Both the position numbers and the translations under genes were made by a program. The notes below the pieces were generated by a model, which was given only the letters and a program-made list of their open reading frames with translations, did not search any database and was not told the origin of the DNA. Shown piece by piece: positions 1-10,087 of a stretch of 64,000 bases of DNA; positions within the stretch are counted from its first letter, which is position 1; the number at the start of each line of letters is the position of its first letter. Origin of the DNA: Apilactobacillus timberlakei (GTDB lineage Bacteria > Bacillota > Bacilli > Lactobacillales > Lactobacillaceae); assembly GCF_002993965.1 (NCBI RefSeq), contig NZ_POST01000001.1, forward strand, positions 106,519 through 170,518, read 5' to 3'.

Positions 1-66
1 CACACTAATTTTATAATCATTTATATAAATAATATTAACATAAGTAATTTTACTTTTGAATTTATA

Positions 67-97
67 TAAAAAACGTCACCCAAAATGGATAACGTTT
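67..97 (-). terminator. Terminator of guaA
   Basis: Read on the minus strand, an 11-bp stem (AAACGTTATCC with GGGTGACGTTT, two G-U pairs) with a short loop is followed by a run of T, about 30 bases past the guaA stop. This is a standard intrinsic terminator. Bases 1-66 hold nothing else I can support. Confidence 0.75.
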
Positions 98-125
98 CTA
101 ATGTAATAGTAATAAAAACTATTTC

Positions 126-1682
126 TTACTCCCATTCAATTGTCGAAGGTGGCTTACTCGTAATGTCATACACTACTCGGTTAATGCCATCAACTTCATT
201 TGCAATCTTAGTTGAAATGTTTGATAAAACATCCCATGGAATTTGTGCAAAGTCAGCAGTCATTCCATCGATTGAGTTCACTGCACGAATTGCGATGGTG
301 TAGTCATAAGTTCTTTCATCACCCATGACCCCCACACTCTTGAATCCAGGCAAGACCGTAAAGTATTGCCAGATTTCCGTATCAAGGCCTGCTTTAGCGA
401 TTTCTTTACGTAAAATAAAGTCACTATCACGCACGATACGTAATTTTTCTTGAGTAATTTCACCAATGACACGAATTCCTAGACCAGGACCTGGGAATGG
501 TTGACGCCATACCAAGTTAGCTGGCATCCCCATTTCTTCACCTAAGTGTCTAGTTTCATCCTTGAATAATGAACGCACTGGTTCAATTAATTCAAAATGC
601 ATGTCTTCTGGAAGTCCACCCACGTTGTGATGAGATTTAATGGTTTGAGCAGTATCAGTACCACTTTCAATCACATCGGTATATAGAGTTCCTTGCGCTA
701 AGAAATCAATGTCTTTTAGCTTACGAGCTTCATCATTGAACACTTCGATAAATTCTTTACCGATAATCTTACGTTTTTGTTCCGGATCAGAAACATCCTT
801 CAACTTACCTAAGAAACGATCACTTGCATCCACTTGGATGATATTCAAGCCGAATTTACCTTTTAGACTATCCATAACTTCTTCAACTTCGTTCTTACGT
901 AGTAAACCATGGTCTACGAAGATACAAGTTAATTGGTCACCAATTGCCTTGTGTAATAAAACTCCAGTTACACTTGAATCGACCCCACCGGATAGACCAA
1001 GGATAACTTTCTTGTCGCCGACTTCTTCTCTGATTTGTTTAATCTTTAAGTCAACAAAATCATTCATTGACCAGTTTGCTTCTGCGCCACAAACGTTAAA
1101 CACGAAGTTCTTTAAGATGTCAGTACCATATTTGGTATTTCTAACTTCAGCATGGAATTGAATTCCATAGAACTTTCTAGCGGTATCTTGCATTGCAGTA
1201 ATGGGACACCCTTTCGCGGAAGCCACATTTTCGAAGCCATCCGGAGCCTTTCTAACAAGGTCTCCATGACTCATCCAAACTGGTTGATTTTTAGGTAAGC
1301 CCTTAAATAAATCAGCATCGTCAGTCGTAATGTCGATATCAGCATGTCCATATTGACCATGATCTTCGCCATCAACTTTTCCACCGCCTAGATCATATGC
1401 CATCAATTGCATTCCATAGCAAATTCCTAGGATTGGAATATTCATTTCAAAAATTTTAGGGTCAACTTTCAAGGCGTCATCAGCATAAACACTGTTAGGT
1501 CCACCAGAGAAGATAATTCCCTTAGGGTTAAAAGCTTTAATCTCTTCGATTGACATATTGTGAGACTTCAATTCGGAATATACACCAAAATCACGAATAC
1601 GACGGGTGATTAATTGGTTGTATTGACTACCAAAGTCAAGTACCAAAATTTTGTCAAATGAAGATAGGTCCATTTCAGCCAA
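126..1682 (-). CDS. guaA: GMP synthase (glutamine-hydrolysing)
   Basis: Converts XMP to GMP using glutamine and ATP in the cytoplasm. The N-terminal class I amidotransferase domain (about residues 8-195) has [15 protein letters not shown], the nucleophile Cys88 in GICYGMQ, and His177/Glu179. The ATP-pyrophosphatase loop SGGVDSS lies at about 231-237, followed by the C-terminal dimerisation domain. The family FHPEV signature reads FHAEV here; the catalytic His and Glu are kept. The open frame extends to a GTG at 1691, but that sits one base from the AAGGAG site. A TTG at 1682, ten bases from that site, gives [12 protein letters not shown], which fits the family N-terminus, so I chose it (518 aa). 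It follows coaA on the same strand after 71 bases. Confidence 0.96.
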   Translation of the reverse strand: MAEMDLSSFDKILVLDFGSQYNQLITRRIRDFGVYSELKSHNMSIEEIKAFNPKGIIFSGGPNSVYADDALKVDPKIFEMNIPILGICYGMQLMAYDLGGGKVDGEDHGQYGHADIDITTDDADLFKGLPKNQPVWMSHGDLVRKAPDGFENVASAKGCPITAMQDTARKFYGIQFHAEVRNTKYGTDILKNFVFNVCGAEANWSMNDFVDLKIKQIREEVGDKKVILGLSGGVDSSVTGVLLHKAIGDQLTCIFVDHGLLRKNEVEEVMDSLKGKFGLNIIQVDASDRFLGKLKDVSDPEQKRKIIGKEFIEVFNDEARKLKDIDFLAQGTLYTDVIESGTDTAQTIKSHHNVGGLPEDMHFELIEPVRSLFKDETRHLGEEMGMPANLVWRQPFPGPGLGIRVIGEITQEKLRIVRDSDFILRKEIAKAGLDTEIWQYFTVLPGFKSVGVMGDERTYDYTIAIRAVNSIDGMTADFAQIPWDVLSNISTKIANEVDGINRVVYDITSKPPSTIEWE

Positions 1683-1753
1683 ACCATCCACGCTCCTTTT
1701 CTAAATTGCTTTTAATCATACCGAGAAGATAAGATTGTGTCAAATTTTACTGA

Positions 1754-2677
1754 TTAGTATTTTCTTAATAAAACGTTGTCAATCCAATGTTCTTCACCCT
1801 TATGAATAATTAAATCAGCTCTTGTTTTAGTGGGTTTAATGTTTTCTTCTAAATTTGGTAAATTAATTGATTGCCAGACGTCTTTTGCCATTTGGACTGC
1901 TTTCTCACGATTAGAATGTGCCAATTCATAATAATGATTCGAAGGATTCTGAAAAGCCGTATCCATTAATTTCTTAAAGCGGTCTAAATACCATTTTTCA
2001 ATTAAATCATCATCAGCATCAATATAAATTGAGAAATCAGTAAAGTCACTCACATAAATTTGTTGATTACTTGGTAATTGAAGAGTATTAATTCCTTCAA
2101 TAATTAAGATATCGGGTTGGTCAATAATATCATAACGATTAGGAATAATATCATAGACTTCATGTGAATAAACTGGTGCTTTCACATTCGGTTGACCGGA
2201 TTTAACTTCATTCATAAAGTTAATTAGAGCTTTCATATCATAACTTTCTGGGAAACCCTTTTGATTCATAATGCCACGACGTTCTAATTCTTTCGTATTA
2301 TATAAAAAGCCATCCGTCGTAATTAATTGCACTTTCTTTTTAGGAAAGAAATGGCTTAGCAACACTTCTAACAAACGAGCAGTGGTGGATTTACCAACAG
2401 CTACACTTCCAGAAATTCCAATAATAAATGGGACTTTACGATTTTCTTTATCTAAAAATTGAGTTTTAGTTTTTTGCCAATCATTAAAATTTTTCGTACA
2501 TAAATCTAATAAATGAACAATTGGAATATAAACATCTTTAACATCTTGCAATGAAATCTGGTCATTAAACGCTTTGATTTGTTTTAAACTTTCTTTAGTT
2601 AGTGGCACTGATTGAGTATGATAAAATTTTTTCCACTCATCTTTTTTAAAAGTGTAATAGTTAATTGGATTTGCCAA
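1754..2677 (-). CDS. coaA: Type I pantothenate kinase
   Basis: Phosphorylates pantothenate, the first and controlling step of coenzyme A synthesis. The P-loop GSVAVGKST is at residues 90-98, followed by a TTDGFLY segment and a SDFTDFSIYIDA segment typical of the prokaryotic CoaA family. The longest frame starts at a TTG at 2713, but a strong GGAGGG site ends seven bases before a TTG at 2677 that gives MANPINYYTFKK, the usual family N-terminus; length 307 aa is normal for lactobacilli. It is probably transcribed with guaA downstream. Confidence 0.95.
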   Translation of the reverse strand: MANPINYYTFKKDEWKKFYHTQSVPLTKESLKQIKAFNDQISLQDVKDVYIPIVHLLDLCTKNFNDWQKTKTQFLDKENRKVPFIIGISGSVAVGKSTTARLLEVLLSHFFPKKKVQLITTDGFLYNTKELERRGIMNQKGFPESYDMKALINFMNEVKSGQPNVKAPVYSHEVYDIIPNRYDIIDQPDILIIEGINTLQLPSNQQIYVSDFTDFSIYIDADDDLIEKWYLDRFKKLMDTAFQNPSNHYYELAHSNREKAVQMAKDVWQSINLPNLEENIKPTKTRADLIIHKGEEHWIDNVLLRKY

Positions 2678-2741
2678 AGCAGTCCCTCCATTAAAATAAA
2701 TAATTGTTTTCAATCATAACATTTCTATATTTAGATGTATT

Positions 2742-2773
2742 AAAAAAGAGCCTAACTTGCTTAGTTAAGCTCT
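2742..2773 (-). terminator. Terminator of helD
   Basis: Inverted repeat AGAGC-C-TAACT / AGTTA-A-GCTCT with a five-base loop; on the minus strand it ends in six T. It lies 20 bases past the helD stop and separates helD from coaA. Confidence 0.75.
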
Positions 2774-2795
2774 CTTTATTTGTTACTAATATTAA

Positions 2796-5096
2796 TTATT
2801 GTAAATCATAATATTTTGCAGGGACAGTATTGAAGATTGGTGATAATTGTTTTTCAGCAATAATGGTTAGTTCATGCATTGCACGCGTACAGATTGTATA
2901 AACTAATTGACGATCAGCTTCATCACCATATTGTTCAGCACTGGCGTCCCACATCACTACAGAATCAAATTCTAGTCCTTTAGCAAGGTATGAAGGAATA
3001 ATTAAGGTTCCAGTAGCCAAACGTTGATTTTCAGTTCTAATAAGTGTATTTTTTACGTTCAATTGATTTAATTGTTCGGATAATGATTCAGCATCCGCTA
3101 AAGTTTTCACAATAATAGCGGTGGTATCATGTTTTTGCTTATCGGAGTTGATTTTATCATTTAATTTATTAAGGGCAGCTTCTCGATCATCCACAACATT
3201 AATCATTGGTTTATCACCTTCACGCGCGAAGGATTCAATTTCGACACCATTCCCTAACAGATGTTTAGTAAAGTCAGTGATTTGTTCAGTTGAACGATAT
3301 GATTTAGTCAATTGCACAACGTTGGTCTTTTCAGGATCAAACATTGTTCCCAACTCTTTTAATAATTTATGACTATTTTCATGGGTAAAGATAGCTTGAT
3401 TCAAATCCCCTAATAATGTGAAACGAGCACGTGGAAATGTGAATTTTAAGAAAGCCATTTGAAAGGCAGTATAGTCTTGAACTTCATCAATGAATAGATA
3501 TCTAATATCAGTCTTAGCACGTTTACCAGAAATCTTATCAAATAGATATAGGTAAGCTGATACATCTGAAATTGAAATATCGCCGGACTTCATTTGTTCG
3601 ATGGAATGATCAACACTCTTTTCCCAATCATCTTTAGTTAAATCATAATCATTCAAATTCACTAAATTAGGAATGTTTCTTAGCATGTGGACAAATTGAT
3701 TATTAATTCTTAAGAAACGAGCATGGACGATTTGTTTACGAATTTTTCTAAAGGCCCCAATGACAATATGTTTAGCTAAGAAATTGAATTCTTTATCCGC
3801 ATTTTCAAATTCATCGGGATGGGTTCTTTGGACAGCTTCAATTTGTTCACGCGTTAAGTCTTGTACTGCTTGTTCTACCCAATCAGTTTTCATTTCAGCT
3901 TTAACGCGACGATTTAACATCTTAATAAGTTTTTCTTTAGTAGCAGAAAGACGATTTCTTAAATTATAATTTTTATTAAAACTATAGTAAATTTCAGCAA
4001 TTTTCTCACGAGAAATAAAAATTTCCCCATTGAATTTCAAATTCTTGAATTTCATATCTTCAGTGTTCAAATGATTAGCATAAGCTGTGACTGCTTTAAA
4101 GTAATCTAAACTGTTCTTTAGATTATTAATTCTACGAACTTGACCATCTGCCGAGTTATCTTCTTCAAAACGTTCGGATAAGGTTTCAACATTCATATGT
4201 GGAACCCGCAAACTACTATATTGATAGTAAGTCATTTGCACCATGTTTTGTTCCCCTAATTCAGGTAACACTTGATTAATGTAATCGTTAAACAATTGGT
4301 TAGGTGAAAATAAGATTACTTGACCAGAATGCAATTTTCCACGGTATTGATATAGTAAGAAAGCAATTCTTTGTAAAACAGCAGCAGTTTTACCTGAACC
4401 AGCAGCTCCTTGTACAAATAATAAGTCTGAATCAGTATCACGGATAATCTTATTTTGTTCAGCTTGAATGGTAGTAACAATACTCTTCATTTTGGTACTA
4501 GACTTACCATTTAAGTTATCTAGTAACATTTGATCGCCAACTACTTGGTCGGTATCAAAAATGGTATCAATTTCTCCATCTTTAATTTGGAATTGACGTT
4601 TTAAAGTCACATTAACTTCTTGGGGTCCCATAGGAGTATTATAAGTTAATTTACCAATCTTACTATCATAGTAAATACTTGAAATTGGGGCACGCCAATC
4701 ATAAATCAAATAATGATCAGGACTATCGGCAAAAGAACCTAATCCAATATAAATAGTTTCAGGTTGATTTTCTCCAGCTTCTTCAAAGTCCAAACGTGCA
4801 AAGTAAGGACGTTCCTCCATTTTATTTAATTTATCATATTCTCTAGTTGCATGTTTCCAACTATTTTCACGCTCTTCAAGCATTTGTTGTTGTTGACGGA
4901 TAGAAACCGAAGTTTCCATCATCCCGCTATAAGTACTTGTTTTTAGACGGACATCATTGTAAAAATTTTTATTGATTGCACTTTCATCTTTTTCAGCACG
5001 ATTAATTTTTTGTGCCGCTTCAGTTTTAGCAACGCCTATTTTCCCTAAGACGTTTTTTAAATGTTTAGTTTCATATTTTCTAATTGAGTCAGCCAT
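2796..5096 (-). CDS. helD: HelD-type UvrD-like helicase (RNA polymerase recycling)
   Basis: A superfamily 1 ATPase of 766 aa, close to the 774 aa of Bacillus HelD, which removes stalled RNA polymerase from nucleic acid. The first 100 residues are strongly charged and helical, like the HelD arm that enters the secondary channel. Walker A GAAGSGKT is at residues 230-237 and Walker B YLFIDEVQD near 535. The C-terminal part has TKSYRST and a GLEFDSVVMWDA-like motif of UvrD helicases. A GGAGG site sits upstream of the ATG. It is monocistronic with its own terminator and is divergent from the phosphatase gene. The motifs firmly place it in the HelD/UvrD group; the HelD name rests on length and N-terminal arm. 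Confidence 0.88.
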   Translation of the reverse strand: MADSIRKYETKHLKNVLGKIGVAKTEAAQKINRAEKDESAINKNFYNDVRLKTSTYSGMMETSVSIRQQQQMLEERENSWKHATREYDKLNKMEERPYFARLDFEEAGENQPETIYIGLGSFADSPDHYLIYDWRAPISSIYYDSKIGKLTYNTPMGPQEVNVTLKRQFQIKDGEIDTIFDTDQVVGDQMLLDNLNGKSSTKMKSIVTTIQAEQNKIIRDTDSDLLFVQGAAGSGKTAAVLQRIAFLLYQYRGKLHSGQVILFSPNQLFNDYINQVLPELGEQNMVQMTYYQYSSLRVPHMNVETLSERFEEDNSADGQVRRINNLKNSLDYFKAVTAYANHLNTEDMKFKNLKFNGEIFISREKIAEIYYSFNKNYNLRNRLSATKEKLIKMLNRRVKAEMKTDWVEQAVQDLTREQIEAVQRTHPDEFENADKEFNFLAKHIVIGAFRKIRKQIVHARFLRINNQFVHMLRNIPNLVNLNDYDLTKDDWEKSVDHSIEQMKSGDISISDVSAYLYLFDKISGKRAKTDIRYLFIDEVQDYTAFQMAFLKFTFPRARFTLLGDLNQAIFTHENSHKLLKELGTMFDPEKTNVVQLTKSYRSTEQITDFTKHLLGNGVEIESFAREGDKPMINVVDDREAALNKLNDKINSDKQKHDTTAIIVKTLADAESLSEQLNQLNVKNTLIRTENQRLATGTLIIPSYLAKGLEFDSVVMWDASAEQYGDEADRQLVYTICTRAMHELTIIAEKQLSPIFNTVPAKYYDLQ

Positions 5097-5251
5097 CTAG
5101 ACATTTCCTCCATTCAAAAGTTGATTAATAATTTTAGCACAAATAATTGGTAAAATAAAATTTTTAACCTGAGGGTCATCTTTTTATTACAAAGAATTTG
5201 TATGATAAAATTAATATTGATAGAGACTTATGAAAAATAGGAGGTTTTTTT

Positions 5252-5914
5252 ATGATTAATATTTATCTAGTACGTCATGGACAAACTTATTTAAACAAAT
5301 ATTTCCGTATTCAAGGATCGGCTAACGCCCCACTAACTGTTAAAGGGGTTGCTGATGCTGTGGATGCTGGTAAAAGATTGAGTAAAATTAAGTTTGACCA
5401 TGCTTACTCAAGTGATATGCCACGTGCATATGATACTGGTAAATATATTTTGCAACAAAATCCTTCATCACTTGAAGAACCTATTATGGATACTGCCTTT
5501 CGTGAAGAAAACTTTGGTTACTTCGAAGGAAACGACAGTGAACAAGCTTGGCACCAAATTGGTGGCCCTAAAGGTATGGGTAGCTACGGTGAAATGATCG
5601 ATAAACTAGGTATGGGAGGCACTGCTGATTTAATTGCTGAAGCCGATCCTTATGGTGATGCTGAAACGGATAGTGATATTCGTGCTCGTTTCATGCCTGG
5701 ATTAAAGAAAGCAATTCAAAATGCTAAAGATGGCGAAAACGTGTTAATTGCTGCTCATGGTACTATTATTAGATGGGCAATCGACCAATTTGCTGATAGT
5801 AGCATTGATGTCTCTGAATCCATCTTAAATGGTAGTGTTTCTAAGTTAACTGCTGAACCAGATGGTACTAATATTAAAGTCCAATACTACAATCGTACTG
5901 ACGAAAACGTATAA
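5252..5914 (+). CDS. Histidine phosphatase (phosphoglycerate mutase) family protein
   Basis: A 220-aa cytoplasmic phosphatase of the phosphoglycerate-mutase superfamily. The catalytic LVRHGQT motif (His9) opens the protein, RIQGSANAPLT follows, and the second catalytic histidine is His169 in AAHGTIIRW. Lactobacilli carry several such paralogues with broad phosphatase activity, so the substrate cannot be read from sequence. An AGGAGG site is eight bases before the ATG. A shared bidirectional terminator separates it from the convergent opp operon. Confidence 0.88.
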   Translation: MINIYLVRHGQTYLNKYFRIQGSANAPLTVKGVADAVDAGKRLSKIKFDHAYSSDMPRAYDTGKYILQQNPSSLEEPIMDTAFREENFGYFEGNDSEQAWHQIGGPKGMGSYGEMIDKLGMGGTADLIAEADPYGDAETDSDIRARFMPGLKKAIQNAKDGENVLIAAHGTIIRWAIDQFADSSIDVSESILNGSVSKLTAEPDGTNIKVQYYNRTDENV

Positions 5915-5927
5915 TAAAAGTAATAAA

Positions 5928-5961
5928 AAGAACCGTTATCCAAATGATAACGGTTCTTTTT
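5928..5961. terminator. Bidirectional terminator between phosphatase gene and opp operon
   Basis: Perfect stem AAAGAACCGTTATC / GATAACGGTTCTTT with loop CAAAT, A-tract before and T-tract after, so it can serve both convergent units. Confidence 0.85.
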
Positions 5962-5969
5962 ATATCTAA

Positions 5970-6911
5970 TTATTTTTTCAAACGTTGTTTATACATATCA
6001 ATTTCATCTTCAGATGCACGAACATAATGACGAGGAGCAATTTCAACTAGCTTGCGATTCTTCCCATCATCTTCTTTACTTGCATCATAATCAAAGGCTT
6101 GACGACTACGTTCGTATTCTGGATCAGGAACTGGAACTGCTGATAATAGACTTCTTGTATAATCGTGTAATGGATTAGCATACAATTCATCAGCATCCGC
6201 AATTTCCAACATCCGACCATAGTGCATAACACCAATTCGATCACTAATGTACTTAACCATTGATAAATCATGGGCAATGAATAAGTAAGTTAACTTACGT
6301 TTCTTTTGTAAATCTTTTAATAAGTTAACAACTTGGGCTTGAATTGAAACATCTAATGCAGAGATTGGTTCATCGGCAATGATAAATTTAGGCTTTACTG
6401 CCAATGCACGAGCAATTCCAATCCGTTGTCTTTGTCCACCTGAAAATTCATGTGGATAACGATTAGCATGTTCTTTATTTAAACCAACAGTTTCAAGTAA
6501 ATCTTCAACTTGATGCTTACGATCTTCTTTATCCTTAGCTAAATGATTAATATCAATTCCTTCAGCTACAATATCTTCAACTTTCATACGAGGGTTTAAA
6601 GAAGCATATGGATCTTGGAAGATAGTTTGAATATCACTTCTAAATTGTTGTTTTTGTGCCTTATGTCTTAGCTTGGAAACATCTTTGCCATCAAAAATAA
6701 TTTTTCCAGCAGTTGGTTCATACAAATGACTAATGGCACGACCAGTAGTGGTTTTACCAGAACCAGATTCACCAACTAAACCAAAAGTTTCACCCTTATA
6801 AACATCGAATGAAATATCATCAACCGCTTTTACTTCATCTGCTTTACCAACATTAAAGTATTGTTTTAATCCTTCAACTTCTAGAATTTTAGGAGCATTT
6901 TCTTCTAACAT
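5970..6911 (-). CDS. oppF: Oligopeptide ABC transporter ATP-binding protein OppF
   Basis: One of the two nucleotide-binding subunits that power oligopeptide import. Walker A GESGSGKT is at residues 47-54, with the signature FSGGQRQR and Walker B IIADEPISALD, followed by the C-terminal extension (oligopeptide/dipeptide type) seen in OppF. Length 313 aa is usual. It is the last gene of the run oppB-oppC-oppD-oppF, 18 bases after oppD, with an AGGTGG site before the ATG. Confidence 0.95.
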   Translation of the reverse strand: MLEENAPKILEVEGLKQYFNVGKADEVKAVDDISFDVYKGETFGLVGESGSGKTTTGRAISHLYEPTAGKIIFDGKDVSKLRHKAQKQQFRSDIQTIFQDPYASLNPRMKVEDIVAEGIDINHLAKDKEDRKHQVEDLLETVGLNKEHANRYPHEFSGGQRQRIGIARALAVKPKFIIADEPISALDVSIQAQVVNLLKDLQKKRKLTYLFIAHDLSMVKYISDRIGVMHYGRMLEIADADELYANPLHDYTRSLLSAVPVPDPEYERSRQAFDYDASKEDDGKNRKLVEIAPRHYVRASEDEIDMYKQRLKK

Positions 6912-6929
6912 GATTTCACCACCTAATTA

Positions 6930-7976
6930 TTAGTTATTATGTGTTGCTTTAAAGTGTTCTTGACGCTTAACAATGTCAGCTGGTGGTGTGACCTTTGGTG
7001 CACGGTCATCTAATAACCAGGTTGCTGCATAGTGAGTATTGGAAACTTTAAAGAATGGTGGTTGTTTTAATGTATCAATCTTAAGTGCATACTTATTTCT
7101 AGCAGCAAAGGCATCCCCAACCGGTGGTTCCAACAAATCAGGAGGTGTTCCTGGAATTGATGGTAATACATCGGCATCAGTATCAAGGGTAGGCATTGAA
7201 CCTAATAGTCCCCAAGTATATGGATGCTTTGCATTATAGAAGATTTCATCAACAGTCCCATATTCAACAATTTTTCCAGCATACATAACTGCAACACGAT
7301 CAGCCATCCCTGCAACTACACCCAAATCATGAGTGATAAAGATAATTGAAGTATTAATCTTAGTTTGTAGCTCCTTCATTAAATGAAGAATCTTAGCTTG
7401 AATAGTAACATCCAAGGCAGTGGTTGGTTCATCGGCAATCAATACTTGTGGATAGTTAACTAAAGCAATTGCGATAACAATTCTTTGTCTCATCCCACCA
7501 GAAAATTGATATGGATAATCATTGATTCTTTCTTTGGCATTTGTAATACCAACCAGTTTCATAATTTCTAAAGCTTTTTCCATGGCTTTTTCTTTACTCA
7601 TTCCTTGATGAATACGTAAAGGTTCAGCAACTTGCTTACCAACTTTCATTGTTGGATCCAATGAAGTCATTGGATCTTGGAAAATTTCAGCAATGCTTTT
7701 ACCACGAAGTTTACTTAATTGTTTTTCGTTTTTATCTAAAATTTCTTCATCTTTAAACTTAATGCTACCGCCAGCAATTTCAGCGTTAGGTGCATTCAAA
7801 CCCATAATGCTACGAGTAGTAACTGATTTACCAGAACCGGATTCACCAACGATTGCTAAGGTTTCACCTTTCTTTAAATCAAAACTAATGTCACGAATGG
7901 CTTGAACTTTACCTGCATAAGTTTTGAAATTAATCGTTAAATTTCTAACCTCTAGGATATCATCTTTGTTTTCCAT
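6930..7976 (-). CDS. oppD: Oligopeptide ABC transporter ATP-binding protein OppD
   Basis: The second ATPase of the oligopeptide importer, 348 aa. Walker A GESGSGKS at residues 44-51, signature FSGGMRQR, Walker [12 protein letters not shown], then the OppD C-terminal region, which in this family can carry an iron-sulfur site; here the tail has no cysteines, so no cluster is expected. It lies 10 bases after oppC in the same transcription unit. Confidence 0.95.
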   Translation of the reverse strand: MENKDDILEVRNLTINFKTYAGKVQAIRDISFDLKKGETLAIVGESGSGKSVTTRSIMGLNAPNAEIAGGSIKFKDEEILDKNEKQLSKLRGKSIAEIFQDPMTSLDPTMKVGKQVAEPLRIHQGMSKEKAMEKALEIMKLVGITNAKERINDYPYQFSGGMRQRIVIAIALVNYPQVLIADEPTTALDVTIQAKILHLMKELQTKINTSIIFITHDLGVVAGMADRVAVMYAGKIVEYGTVDEIFYNAKHPYTWGLLGSMPTLDTDADVLPSIPGTPPDLLEPPVGDAFAARNKYALKIDTLKQPPFFKVSNTHYAATWLLDDRAPKVTPPADIVKRQEHFKATHNN

Positions 7977-7986
7977 TCTATGTCAC

Positions 7987-9006
7987 CTACTCTCTTGATT
8001 TTGGATCAAATGCATCACGCAATCCATCACCTAAAATGTTAAATGCAATCATTAATACTGATAGCACAACAGCGGGAACCCACATTTGATATGGTAAGAA
8101 TTGGAATGATTTTTGACCATTACTAATTAAAGTACCTAATGAAGCAGCTGGAGCCGGAACCCCAATTCCAATAAATGATAGGAATGCTTCGAAGAAGATA
8201 GCACTTGGAATTGTGAACATAGTATTAATGATAATAACACTAGTTAAGTTAGGTAATAGATGCTTAAAAGCAATCTTAACTGAGCTTTCACCTAATGATC
8301 TAGCAGCTAATACGAATTCTTGATTCTTTAATTCCAATGTTTGAGCACGAACTAAACGGGCCATATTAATCCAACTAGTAAAGGCAATCGCAATAATAAT
8401 AGCAGGAATACCTGGATGCAAGATTAATAATAGTAGAATCATAACAACCAAATTAGGAATCGATAGCATAATTTCAATAATTCTTTGCATTACAGTATCA
8501 ACTTTTCCGCCTTTCCAGCCGGAAATAATTCCGTAAGCAACTCCAATGGTTAAATCAAAGAAAGTTGCTACTACTGCAATGATCAATGAAATTCTAGTAC
8601 CATACAATGTTCTAGCTAATAAGTCACGACCTAAATAGTCACTACCAAACCAGAAGTAATGATTAGCAGCAGCACCTGTATAAGCATTAACTCTTTGCCC
8701 ACCTTGAACTAAAGTTCCGTTAAATCCAGGAATGTCAATTCCAGGGATACGTGGAGGCAAATTATTTAAATTAGGATTAGTAGAAACATTATTCATGGAT
8801 GGAATTAAAGCTGAGCCAAATGCCACCACGAATAATAGAATTAAAATAATTAACGAAATCATTGCCGCTTTGTTTTTCTTTAAACGACGCCAAGAATCTC
8901 TTAAGAAAGTTAACGAAGGAGCAGCAATTTTTTCATTATCTAGATGTGAACCATCTGATAAGGGTTCAAATGCATCTTTTGGTAATTCTTGTTGTTTGTC
9001 TGCCAT
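7987..9006 (-). CDS. oppC: Oligopeptide ABC transporter permease OppC
   Basis: Membrane subunit of the oligopeptide importer. A cytoplasmic N-terminus of about 45 residues leads to a first membrane segment (AAMISLIILILLFVVAFGSA), a long external loop and then five further segments. The EAA-type ATPase-docking loop reads ARSLGESSVKIAFKHLLPN. Length 339 aa is typical. It is three bases from the oppB stop, so translation is probably coupled. Confidence 0.95.
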   Translation of the reverse strand: MADKQQELPKDAFEPLSDGSHLDNEKIAAPSLTFLRDSWRRLKKNKAAMISLIILILLFVVAFGSALIPSMNNVSTNPNLNNLPPRIPGIDIPGFNGTLVQGGQRVNAYTGAAANHYFWFGSDYLGRDLLARTLYGTRISLIIAVVATFFDLTIGVAYGIISGWKGGKVDTVMQRIIEIMLSIPNLVVMILLLLILHPGIPAIIIAIAFTSWINMARLVRAQTLELKNQEFVLAARSLGESSVKIAFKHLLPNLTSVIIINTMFTIPSAIFFEAFLSFIGIGVPAPAASLGTLISNGQKSFQFLPYQMWVPAVVLSVLMIAFNILGDGLRDAFDPKSRE

Positions 9007-9009
9007 GTT

Positions 9010-9939
9010 TTAACCCCTCTTTCCTGTAATTCTGATTCTTGGATCAATTAATCCATAAATAATATCAGTTATTAGTAATACCACACATAACATAAAGCAG
9101 TACATAATAGTTAATCCCATAATAGTTGGATAATCATTAGTTACAACTGAATTAACGAATTGTTCACCAATTCCAGGAATAGCAAAGATATTTTCAACAA
9201 CAAGTGAACCAGTCATAATGTTAACAGCTAGTGGTCCAACAATTGTTACTAATGGAATCAAACTATTTCTTAAAGCGTGATGGTAAATAATACCGAATTT
9301 ACTTAAACCTTTAGCACGAGCTAATTCAATGTAATCGGCACTTAAAACATCAACCATTTCAGTTCTAACAAACCGAGCAGATTCAGCAAATGGCATTGCC
9401 GCTAACGCTAGCGTTGGCAGAATCGTATAAGCAAATCCACTCCAACCGGCAATTGGTAGCCAACCCCATTTCAATGCCACAAAGTATTGTAGTAAGATTG
9501 AAAGCACGAATGAAGGAATTGAAATTCCTAAAATGGAAACAATAGTAGTTGTTGTATCAACCCATGTTCCTTTTTTGATAGCTCCTAATGATCCAACAAC
9601 AATTCCTGCCAAAACTCCTACGATAATTGCTTGTAGACCTAATAACAATGAAGGTCCAACACGACTAGAAATTAAGTAAGAAACCTGTTGATCACTAAAT
9701 TGGAATGATGTTCCAAAATTACCATGGACGGCATTTGCAATATAACTAATATATTGTTGCCAAACTGGTTTGTTTAAACCATATTGTTGTAAAACCATAT
9801 TTCTTTCTGAAGGCGATAACTTCGCTTCATTAGTTAATGGTGTTCCTGGCATTATCTTCATAAGAAAGAATGTAACTGTCGTTACAATAAATAATGTCAA
9901 GATTAAATAAAATATTCGTTTTGCCAGATATCTTACCAT
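9010..9939 (-). CDS. oppB: Oligopeptide ABC transporter permease OppB
   Basis: Membrane subunit paired with OppC, 309 aa, with an N-terminal membrane segment (LILTLFIVTTVTFFLM) and five more. The docking loop reads ARAKGLSKFGIIYHHALRN. It is the first gene of the BCDF part, separated from oppA by 148 bases that contain a stem-loop. Confidence 0.95.
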   Translation of the reverse strand: MVRYLAKRIFYLILTLFIVTTVTFFLMKIMPGTPLTNEAKLSPSERNMVLQQYGLNKPVWQQYISYIANAVHGNFGTSFQFSDQQVSYLISSRVGPSLLLGLQAIIVGVLAGIVVGSLGAIKKGTWVDTTTTIVSILGISIPSFVLSILLQYFVALKWGWLPIAGWSGFAYTILPTLALAAMPFAESARFVRTEMVDVLSADYIELARAKGLSKFGIIYHHALRNSLIPLVTIVGPLAVNIMTGSLVVENIFAIPGIGEQFVNSVVTNDYPTIMGLTIMYCFMLCVVLLITDIIYGLIDPRIRITGKRG

Positions 9940-9995
9940 GATGACTCCTCACAATCTTTTTTAGTTTTTATACTAAACTATGTTTAATATGTACG

Positions 9996-10039
9996 GAAAA
10001 AGTTAAACACTTGCCATAAATACAGTAAGCATTTAACTT
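9996..10039 (-). terminator. Stem-loop between oppA and oppB, likely partial terminator
   Basis: On the minus-strand transcript, AAGTTAAATGCTTAC pairs with GCAAGTGTTTAACTT around a ten-base loop and is followed by five T. Two positions pair only as G-U in the minus transcript and would be C/A mismatches in the plus transcript, so the structure is directional. Such structures often lower expression of the permease genes relative to the binding protein; that role is inferred. Confidence 0.55.
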
Positions 10040-10087
10040 ATCCCTATTATAGTCTATCTATTGATAATATCTCAAATAACTTGTGTA

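Noticed and set aside
709-1161. 150-codon plus-strand frame inside guaA
   Set aside because: Antisense shadow of a confidently assigned gene; no ribosome site and low-complexity Ser/Thr-rich translation.
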